Of a stretch of 64,000 nt of DNA, positions 56,915 through 64,000 are shown piece after piece; the first letter of the stretch is position 1; the number at the start of each line of letters is the position of its first letter. This DNA is from Rhodoferax sp. (GTDB lineage Bacteria; Pseudomonadota; Gammaproteobacteria; Burkholderiales; Burkholderiaceae_C). A model generated the notes under the pieces. It saw only the letters and a program-made list of their open reading frames with translations, searched no databases and was not told the origin of the DNA. Location: contig NZ_JAMPYG010000002.1 of the NCBI RefSeq assembly GCF_023700745.1, positions 1 to 64,000 on the forward strand, read 5' to 3'. The translations under genes and the position numbers were made by a program.

Positions 56915-57408
56915 CAGGTATTCCGGATCTTCTTCACCAGCGCGGTGGTGGAGTACCCCGCCACAAACGGCAACGCCAGGGCCCGGCCACCCCAGGACTG
57001 CACCAGCGCCGTCTCCGGCAATTTGGCCATGTCGTAGTCACCGCCCTTGACCAGAATGTCGGGACGCACCTGGGCGATCAATTCAAACGGCGTGTCTTCA
57101 TCAAACCAGGCCACCAGACTGCTGCTGGCCAATGCGGCGATGACACAGGCGCGGTCCATTTCATTGTTCAACGGCCGGTCCGGTCCTTTGCCCAGACGTC
57201 GCGCCGATTCATCGGTATTAAGCGCCACCAGCAAGCTCGCACCCAGTGCGCGGGCTTGTGCCAGGTACATCACATGGCCCCGGTGCAACACGTCGAACAC
57301 GCCGTTGGTAAAAACCAGCGGCCGCGGCAAAGCGGCAACGCGCGCCGCCAGATCGCCTGGATGACACAGCTTGGCCGTCAAATCAGAAAAAACAGGGATT
57401 TCAGACAT
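56914..57408 (-). CDS. rfaE2: D-glycero-beta-D-manno-heptose 1-phosphate adenylyltransferase
   Basis: The enzyme makes ADP-heptose from heptose 1-phosphate for the LPS inner core. It is the free-standing nucleotidyltransferase half of HldE. 'FTNGVFDVLHRGHVMYLAQA' (parts) holds the HxGH site, 'LGASLLVALNTDESARRLGK' follows, and 'RPDILVKGGDY' and 'GYSTTALVKKI' complete the fold. The ATG at 57408 (MSEIPVFSDLTAK) gives 164 residues; the track's start adds seven. The kinase half and other heptose genes are not in the window. Confidence 0.92.
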   Translation of the reverse strand: MSEIPVFSDLTAKLCHPGDLAARVAALPRPLVFTNGVFDVLHRGHVMYLAQARALGASLLVALNTDESARRLGKGPDRPLNNEMDRACVIAALASSSLVAWFDEDTPFELIAQVRPDILVKGGDYDMAKLPETALVQSWGGRALALPFVAGYSTTALVKKIRNT

Positions 57409-57462
57409 GGGCCGAATGCTAGCAGGCATCCACGCCCCGGGCAGCTCAGGCCGATGGCCTTG

Positions 57463-57681
57463 TCATGAAGGCATGGACTGGGGCTTGCCTGAGTGAGCCT
57501 GGCGCGGGGCCAACCACGACTGCAGATTGGTAAAAACGGTCCGGCATCCGGCACAGCGGTATTGCCCGTTGGGCAGCAGTGCACCGCATGAAGCGCGGTC
57601 AATCACAGGCTGATAACAGGTGGAGCCGCACTCCCGGCACTGGTAGGCGGTCTTGAAATTGGTTTTGAAGCGTGTTGCCAT
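57463..57681 (-). CDS. Small zinc-ribbon-like hypothetical protein (72 aa)
   Basis: The product is 72 residues with two CxxC-type pairs, 'YQCRECGSTCYQP' and 'YRCAGCRTVF', plus extra Cys residues between, a pattern of a zinc ribbon. I do not recognise a family name. The start ATG at 57681 and good spacing from neighbours make it likely real. The tail 'SWLAPRQAHSGKPQSMPS' looks disordered. It may be a small nucleic-acid- or protein-binding factor; no function is asserted. It lies between rfaE2 and the GST gene on the same strand. Confidence 0.7.
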   Translation of the reverse strand: MATRFKTNFKTAYQCRECGSTCYQPVIDRASCGALLPNGQYRCAGCRTVFTNLQSWLAPRQAHSGKPQSMPS

Positions 57682-57796
57682 GGCGGCAAACTTTAACGCC
57701 AGTCAGCACATCACAGAACAGAAAAAATGTAAGTCAATGTAAAACCCGCAACCAAACCAGCAAGCTCCCCGTCACGCCAGCCCCGACGCCTGCGAT

Positions 57797-58411
57797 TCAG
57801 CCCGGCTGGGTATCGATGAAGCTGGCACGCAGCATCAGCTTGTCCTGCAGCTTGACCAGGTTGGGGTACTGTTCGCGCCACGCCAATTGAGGGAAACGAA
57901 AATCCAGATAACCCAGCGACACACCGACCGCCACATCGGCCAGACTTAAATGAACGCCTGTGCAATAGGGTTTGTCGTCCAGATCCTTGCTGATGGCCAG
58001 CAAAGCAGCCGTCACCTTGCCAAGCTGCCGATCGATCCAGGCCTGACAGCGCTGGGCCTCCGTGCGACCACCCCAGGTGGCCTCCAGTCGCGCCAAAATG
58101 GCTGCATCCAGGATGCCATCGGCCAGGGCTTCCCAGGTTTTCACCTCGGCTCGCTCGCGCCCCACCGCAGGAATGAGTTTGCCCACCGGTGACAGGGTGT
58201 CCAGGTATTCCACAATGACCCGCGAGTCATAAATCACATCACCCGCTTCCATCACCAGACAAGGCACCTTGCCCAACGGGCTCGAAGCGGCGATGTTGGT
58301 ATTGGCGGACCACACGTCTTCCAGCACATAGTCGTAGTCAAGTTTTTTCTCGGCCATGACGATGCGTACTTTGCGCACATAAGGGCTGGTGTTGGATCCG
58401 ATCAGTTTCAT
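57797..58411 (-). CDS. Glutathione S-transferase family protein
   Basis: The N-terminal thioredoxin-like part has 'KLIGSNTSPYVRKVRIVMAEK' (parts) with Ser/Thr at the active-site position, 'GKVPCLVMEAGDVIYDSRVIVEYLD' (parts: cis-Pro and glutathione-binding DSR). The all-helical C-terminal domain includes 'SLADVAVGVSLGYLDFRFP'. Length is 204 residues from the ATG at 58411; two upstream ATGs are possible. It resembles YibF-type GSTs in E. coli. The substrate is unknown. It is divergent from purB. Confidence 0.87.
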   Translation of the reverse strand: MKLIGSNTSPYVRKVRIVMAEKKLDYDYVLEDVWSANTNIAASSPLGKVPCLVMEAGDVIYDSRVIVEYLDTLSPVGKLIPAVGRERAEVKTWEALADGILDAAILARLEATWGGRTEAQRCQAWIDRQLGKVTAALLAISKDLDDKPYCTGVHLSLADVAVGVSLGYLDFRFPQLAWREQYPNLVKLQDKLMLRASFIDTQPG

Positions 58412-58495
58412 GGTCATGTGACAGAGGTGCAATAAAAATTATGTTGCTTGCATTTTATACAGCGTTTCCCGCCTGAGCCCGGCCATCCGCACTGA

Positions 58496-59905
<1,410 letters not shown>

Positions 59906-59918
59906 CCGCCACGATCTG

Positions 59919-60479
59919 ATGGCCATCAAATCCACCATTTTCAAAGCCAGCCTGCAAATTGCCGACATCGACCACAGTTACTACGCCGACCATGCACTGA
60001 CCCTGGCGCGCCACCCCAGCGAAACCGACGAACGCATGATGGTCCGGCTGTGCGCACTGGCCTTGCAGGCCCACCAATTGCAGGACATGTGCGCTGGCGA
60101 TGGCACGCTGGCTTTTGGTGCCGGTTTATCAGACCCCGACGAACCCGACGTGTTGCTGCGCGATTTCACCGGACAAACGCGTCTGTGGATCGAAGTGGGG
60201 CAGCCCGAGGACAAGCCGCTGCTCAAGGCCTGCGGCAAGGCCGATGCGGTGGTGCTGTACTGTTTTGGCCAGGCTGCCGAGGTTTGGTGGCGTGGCATGG
60301 AGAACAAGCTGGCTCGCCCCAAAAACCTGCGCGTCTGGCGCATTCCCACGGCTGCTGCACAGGCCCTGATCCCCATGGCGCAACGCAGCATGACGCTGCA
60401 AGCCACGGTGCAGGAAGGCGTGCTGATGCTGGGTGACGGTACCCTTAACGTCGATATTGAACCGCTAAGCTGGAAGTAA
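59919..60479 (+). CDS. yaeQ: YaeQ family protein
   Basis: The 186-residue protein matches the YaeQ family, whose fold is related to PD-(D/E)XK nucleases. Conserved words include 'KSTIFKASLQIADIDHSYYADH' (part), 'HPSETDERMMVRL', 'LWIEVGQPEDKPLLKACGKA' (part) and 'NLRVWRIP'. The E-x-G-Q and preceding Asp could form the nuclease-like site, but activity has not been shown as far as I know. It is 13 bases after purB and likely cotranscribed. Confidence 0.92.
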   Translation: MAIKSTIFKASLQIADIDHSYYADHALTLARHPSETDERMMVRLCALALQAHQLQDMCAGDGTLAFGAGLSDPDEPDVLLRDFTGQTRLWIEVGQPEDKPLLKACGKADAVVLYCFGQAAEVWWRGMENKLARPKNLRVWRIPTAAAQALIPMAQRSMTLQATVQEGVLMLGDGTLNVDIEPLSWK

Positions 60480-60493
60480 TTGACTGGCGTCAA
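60480..60493. promoter_or_regulatory. FNR/Anr-like palindrome upstream of the FabG-type SDR
   Basis: TTGAC-TGGC-GTCAA is a perfect dyad matching the FNR/Anr/Dnr half-site TTGAC/T with four-base spacing. It begins right after the yaeQ stop and is centred about 68 bases before the SDR ATG. TAACAT at 60515-60520 would be a -10 box placing the site near -41. Functional use is inference. Confidence 0.5.
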
Positions 60494-60554
60494 TTTCATG
60501 CAATGCCACAGGGATAACATGTTCCTGTTTCTTCCACTACGCACCTAACACATC

Positions 60555-61301
60555 ATGTCTGCACGTCTGCCCAACAAAGTTTCCATCATCACCGGCGCCG
60601 CTCAAGGCATCGGTCTGGCCACCGCGCTCAAGTTCGCCAAAGAAGGCGCCATTGTCATCATTTGCGACGTCAAGCAGGCCGGTGTCGACGAGGCCGTAGC
60701 GCAGTGCCGGGCACTGGGTGCCACGGCAGAAGGGTTTGTCATGGACGTGACCCAGCGCGCTATGGTCGATGCTGTGGTGGCGCAGGTCAAAGCCAAATTT
60801 GGCCGCATTGACGTGCTGGTCAACAACGCCGGCATCACCCAGGATGCGCGCCTGCAAAAAATGACTTTGGAGCAATTTGACAAGGTCATCGACGTGAACC
60901 TGCGCGGCGTGTTCCACTGCTCGCAAGCCGTTGCCGACGGCATGGTGGCCCAGGGCAGCGGCGTGATCCTGAACGCCAGCTCGGTGGTTGGCCTGTATGG
61001 CAACTTTGGCCAAACCAACTACGCTGCCACCAAGTTTGGCGTGATCGGTTTCACCAAGACCTGGAGCCGCGAACTCGGCCCCAAGGGCGTGCGCACCAAC
61101 GCGGTCGCACCCGGCTTCATCACCACGCCGATGGTGGCGGCCATGCCTGAAAAAGTGTTGCAGGACCTGGGTGCCAAGGTCGCCTTGCGCCGCCTCGGCA
61201 AGCCCGAGGAAATTGCCAACGTCTACGCCTTTTTGGCCAGCGACGAAGCCAGCTACATCAACGGCGAAGTGATCGAAGTTTCCGGCGGAATTTCCCTCTG
61301 A
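60555..61301 (+). CDS. fabG: FabG-like 3-oxoacyl-ACP reductase (SDR)
   Basis: This is a classical SDR of 248 residues. '[21 protein letters not shown]' (part: TGAAQGIG) binds the cofactor, and 'VLVNNAGIT' follows. The catalytic Ser-Tyr-Lys are in '[20 protein letters not shown]', and the end '[14 protein letters not shown]' is typical. It is of the FabG type, which reduces 3-oxoacyl-ACP or -CoA with NADPH. Because it lies outside a fab cluster it may serve PHB or other acyl-CoA metabolism. Asp in 'ICDVKQAG' after beta-2 points to NAD(H) preference, unlike typical FabG. It is convergent with formate dehydrogenase, with the 40-bp repeat between. Confidence 0.85.
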   Translation: MSARLPNKVSIITGAAQGIGLATALKFAKEGAIVIICDVKQAGVDEAVAQCRALGATAEGFVMDVTQRAMVDAVVAQVKAKFGRIDVLVNNAGITQDARLQKMTLEQFDKVIDVNLRGVFHCSQAVADGMVAQGSGVILNASSVVGLYGNFGQTNYAATKFGVIGFTKTWSRELGPKGVRTNAVAPGFITTPMVAAMPEKVLQDLGAKVALRRLGKPEEIANVYAFLASDEASYINGEVIEVSGGISL

Positions 61302-61309
61302 CACCTTGC

Positions 61310-61349
61310 GGGTCAGACCACTCGCAAAGCGACGTGCTCTGACCCCAAC
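61310..61349. repeat. 40-bp palindromic repeat, copy 2 (inverted)
   Basis: This is the exact reverse complement of 5065-5104. It lies between the stops of the convergent SDR and formate dehydrogenase genes, eight bases from each. It forms the same stem bounded by GGGTCAGA and TCTGACCC with a three-base loop. Confidence 0.9.
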
Positions 61350-61357
61350 GGATCACC

Positions 61358-64000
61358 CTACCCCAAGCTGCCGCCTGCGCTCAAAGCGACGGCACAGTAC
61401 TTGACTTCCGGAATCAGTCCAAACGGATCGAGCGCCGCATTGGTCAACAGATTGGCGGCCGCCTCGTGGTAGGCGAAGGGCATGAACACGGTGCCACGCG
61501 GCGTGCCGTCGTCCTGGCGCACACGCAACACCACCTGGCCGCGGCGCGAACGCACCGTCAGCACGGCACCAGGCTCCAGACCCAGGGCCTGCAGGTCGGC
61601 ACCACACAGGCTGACCATGGCCACCGGCTCCAACGCGTCAAGCACCTGGCTGCGCCGTGTCATGCTGCCGGTGTGCCAGTGCTCCAACTGGCGCCCGGTG
61701 ATCAGCACGAAGGGGTAGTCGGCATCGGGCCGTTCGTCGGCGTGGATCAGCCTGGCAGGCACCAGATGCACGCGCCCGTCGGGTGTGGCCACCTGGTCCT
61801 GGAACACCGTGGCCTGGCCAGGGTCGCTGGCATCGTGGCAGGGGTAGGTCACGCTTGACTCGCGCTGCAAGCGTTCCCAGGTGATGCCGCCGATGCTGGC
61901 CTGCATGGCCTGGCGCATTTCCTCGTAGACGCTGGCCACACCATGGTAGTCGCCGCGGTAATCCCACTGCAGACCCAGGCCGGCGGCCATCTGCTGAAGA
62001 ATCCAGAGGTCGGCGCGGGCTTCGCCCGGCGGCACGATCGCCTGCTGGCCAAGCTGCACCATGCGGTCGGTGTTGCTCACCGAGCCGGTCTTCTCGGGCC
62101 AGGCGCTGGCCGGCAGCACCACGTCGGCGAGCCAGGCGGTCTCGGTCATGAAGATGTCCTGCACCACCAGATGCTCCAGCGCCGCCAGCGCTGCGCGGGC
62201 GTGGTTCAGGTCGGGGTCGCTCATGGCCGGGTTCTCGCCCATGATGTACATGCCACGCACCTTGTGCGGGTCGTTGTCCGGCGCCTGCGTCTTGTGCATG
62301 ATCTCGACCACGGTGTAGCCCCGCTCGGGATCCAGCGGCTGACCCCAGAAGTGCTCAAACCACGCCTGCGCCGCCGGGTCGTCGACCTGCTGGTAGTTCG
62401 GGTACATCATGGGGATCAGACCGGCGTCTGATGCGCCCTGCACATTGTTCTGGCCGCGCAAGGGATGCAAACCGGACCCGGGCTTGCCGATCTGCCCGGC
62501 CACCGTGGCCAACGCAATCAGGCAGCGCACGTTGTCGGTGCCGTGGATGTGCTGGCTCACGCCCATGCCCCACAGAATCATGGCACCGCGCGCCTGGGCA
62601 TAAGCGCGCGCCACTTCGCGCACGGTGCCGGCATCAATGCCGCAAATCGGCGCCATGGCCTCAGGGCTATAGGGTTTGACGGCTTCGGCCAGCGCGGCGA
62701 AGTTGCTGGCACGCCGGGTCAAAAAGTCCTGATCCGCCAGGCCTTCTTCGATGATGGTGTGGATCAGCGCATTGATCAACGCGACATCCGTGTCGGCGTT
62801 GAATTGCAGCGAGCGCCAGGCATGGCGGCTCAGGTCGGTGCGGCGCGGGTCGGCCAGCACCACACGCGCACCCGCCTTGGCGGCATTCTTGATCCAGGTG
62901 GCGGCCACCGGGTGATTCGCGCTGGGGTTGCAGCCGATCACCAGAATCAATTCCGAATGCGCCACGTCCTTGACCTGGTTCGTCACCGCGCCCGAGCCAA
63001 CGCCTTCCAGCATAGCAGCCACGCTGGAGGCATGGCACAGCCGGGTGCAATGGTCAACATTGTTCGAGCCAAAACCGGTGCGCACCAGCTTCTGAAACAG
63101 GTAAGCCTCTTCGTTGCTGCCCTTGGCCGAGCCGAAGCCGGCCAAGGACTTCGCGCCATGGGTGTCGCGCAGCGCCTTGAGCGGACCAGCCGCCAAGGCC
63201 AGGGCTTCCTCCCAGCTGGCTTCGCGAAACACCGCTGACCAGTCGCTGCTGTCACGCTTGAGTTGCTGCAGACTGGCTGGGTCCTTGGGCACACCGGGCT
63301 TGCGCACCAGTGGCTTGGTCAGGCGCTGCGGGCTGTGCGCGTAGTCAAAACCAAAACGGCCCTTGACGCACAGGCGGCTCTGGTTGGCCGGTCCATCGCG
63401 CCCCTCAACGGCGACGATGGTGTTGCCTTTGACTTTGTAGGTGACGAGGCAGCCAACACCGCAGAAAGGGCAGACCGAGTCGACCTCGCGGTCGACCGTC
63501 TGCGCACCGATGTGCGATTTGGGCATCAACGCGCCAGTTGGGCAGGCTTGCACGCATTCGCCGCAAGCAACGCAGGAGCTCAGGCCCATCGGGTCGTTCA
63601 GATCGAAGCTGATGTGGCTGTGTGCGCCGCGCCGGGCGTAGCCGATGACGTCATTGACCTGGATCTCGCGGCAGGCGCGCACGCAGCGGTTGCACTGGAT
63701 GCAGGCGTCCAGATGCACGGCCATGGCCGGGTGGGACAGGTCTGCCGCAGGCGTCTCGCGCTGCAACGCACGCAATGCCGGGCGCACCTGCACGTCCATG
63801 CGTGCGGCCCAGTCACTGAGTTCGCCATGCGGCTGCGACGCGCCGGCGGCGTTGTGCTTGTAGCCGGTGTCCGGCAGGTCGGCCAGCAGCATCTCCAGCA
63901 CCATCTGCTGGCTTTTGACGGCGCGCGCGCTGCGCGACTGCACCACCATGCCGGCACTCGGGCTGCGACAGCAGCTGGGCGCCAGGCTGCGCTCGCCCTC
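61358..64000 (-). CDS. fdsA: NAD-dependent formate dehydrogenase alpha subunit, 5' partial
   Basis: This is the molybdopterin-containing catalytic subunit of a soluble NAD+-linked formate dehydrogenase (FdsABG type), oxidising formate to CO2. The frame runs off the right edge; the ATG at 63949 is internal, since family sequence ('ERSLAPSCCR') continues upstream. Two ferredoxin-type clusters ('CIQCNRCVRACREIQ', 'CVACGECVQACPTGAL') and the proximal cluster 'CPFCGVGC' precede the Mo-bisMGD domains. The Mo ligand is Cys in 'VDHCTRLCHASS', not selenocysteine. In-window length is 880 residues; the missing N-terminus should hold a [2Fe-2S] domain. fdsB and fdsG should lie just beyond the window. Confidence 0.93.
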   Translation of the reverse strand, partial: EGERSLAPSCCRSPSAGMVVQSRSARAVKSQQMVLEMLLADLPDTGYKHNAAGASQPHGELSDWAARMDVQVRPALRALQRETPAADLSHPAMAVHLDACIQCNRCVRACREIQVNDVIGYARRGAHSHISFDLNDPMGLSSCVACGECVQACPTGALMPKSHIGAQTVDREVDSVCPFCGVGCLVTYKVKGNTIVAVEGRDGPANQSRLCVKGRFGFDYAHSPQRLTKPLVRKPGVPKDPASLQQLKRDSSDWSAVFREASWEEALALAAGPLKALRDTHGAKSLAGFGSAKGSNEEAYLFQKLVRTGFGSNNVDHCTRLCHASSVAAMLEGVGSGAVTNQVKDVAHSELILVIGCNPSANHPVAATWIKNAAKAGARVVLADPRRTDLSRHAWRSLQFNADTDVALINALIHTIIEEGLADQDFLTRRASNFAALAEAVKPYSPEAMAPICGIDAGTVREVARAYAQARGAMILWGMGVSQHIHGTDNVRCLIALATVAGQIGKPGSGLHPLRGQNNVQGASDAGLIPMMYPNYQQVDDPAAQAWFEHFWGQPLDPERGYTVVEIMHKTQAPDNDPHKVRGMYIMGENPAMSDPDLNHARAALAALEHLVVQDIFMTETAWLADVVLPASAWPEKTGSVSNTDRMVQLGQQAIVPPGEARADLWILQQMAAGLGLQWDYRGDYHGVASVYEEMRQAMQASIGGITWERLQRESSVTYPCHDASDPGQATVFQDQVATPDGRVHLVPARLIHADERPDADYPFVLITGRQLEHWHTGSMTRRSQVLDALEPVAMVSLCGADLQALGLEPGAVLTVRSRRGQVVLRVRQDDGTPRGTVFMPFAYHEAAANLLTNAALDPFGLIPEVKYCAVALSAGGSLG

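Noticed and set aside
63319-63957. Small minus-strand frames overlapping the start of fdsA
   Set aside because: They are out of frame with the clear iron-sulphur and molybdopterin motifs of fdsA.

Overview
The window is a stretch of core chromosome from a betaproteobacterium, most likely a Comamonadaceae-type member of the Burkholderiales (Rhodoferax/Polaromonas/Acidovorax relatives). This rests on the protein style, on the gene blocks (rpsP-rimM-trmD-rplS; rplU-rpmA-obgE-proB; ispB followed by tRNA-Pro; secDF followed by a DUF1631 gene) and on the yhdP/glnE divergent pair. No database search was possible, so genus is inference. Coding density is very high, and no stretch over about 300 bases lacks a gene. 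The longest gap is the 264-base leader of the DEAD-box helicase gene.

Layout. 1-2.2 kb: rpsP-rimM-trmD-rplS, closed by a strong terminator. 2.2-5.1 kb: a CoA-type Nudix hydrolase, a CbiB/CobD-like membrane protein and hisC. 5.1-7.7 kb (minus): M48 protease, phhB and rsgA, divergent from orn. 8.3-10.5 kb: an RhlE-type RNA helicase with a long structured leader. 10.5-13.9 kb: YggT protein (minus), lysS-ugpQ (plus) and a small membrane protein. 13.9-17.9 kb: hemA-prfA-prmC, slyX and grxD. 18-24.7 kb: a lytic transglycosylase and proS (minus), rppH-CNP1 protein (plus), then proB, obgE, rpmA and rplU (minus). 24.8-29.2 kb: ispB, tRNA-Pro(CGG), a lipoprotein, an SDR, dacB and a SemiSWEET transporter. 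29.2-36.6 kb: tsaC-purK-purE, cnoX, purC, fba and pyk. 36.7-39.2 kb: the tightly overlapped def-fmt-azlC-azlD chain. 39.4-41.8 kb: a LysM protein and dprA. 41.8-47.4 kb: yajC-secD-secF-DUF1631 (minus). 47.6-53.7 kb: yhdP-nitrilase-mltA (minus). 53.7-58.4 kb: glnE and a lipoprotein cytochrome c (plus); rfaE2, a zinc ribbon protein and a GST (minus). 58.5-61.3 kb: purB-yaeQ and a FabG-like SDR. 61.4-64 kb: the alpha subunit of an NAD-linked, Cys-type formate dehydrogenase, cut by the right edge.

How the genes work together. Most belong to translation (ribosomal proteins, tRNA and ribosome maturation, release factor and its methylase, aminoacyl-tRNA synthetases, formylation/deformylation), purine synthesis (purB, purC, purE, purK), lower glycolysis (fba, pyk), protein export (SecDF-YajC), and cell-wall or envelope upkeep (dacB, mltA, SLT, LysM, YhdP, ispB). 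Many minus-strand runs use ATGA or TGATG overlaps, which implies translational coupling.

I found no phage, CRISPR array, insertion sequence or obvious novel multi-gene system. The items most worth a second look are regulatory or structural. They are: a perfect 40-bp stem-loop repeat present twice in opposite orientation, each time between convergent genes; an FNR/Anr-type palindrome placed for class II activation of the SDR beside formate dehydrogenase; a recurring '-10 box then 6-7 nt then ATG' layout without Shine-Dalgarno, suggesting leaderless mRNAs; and the structured leader of the RNA helicase.
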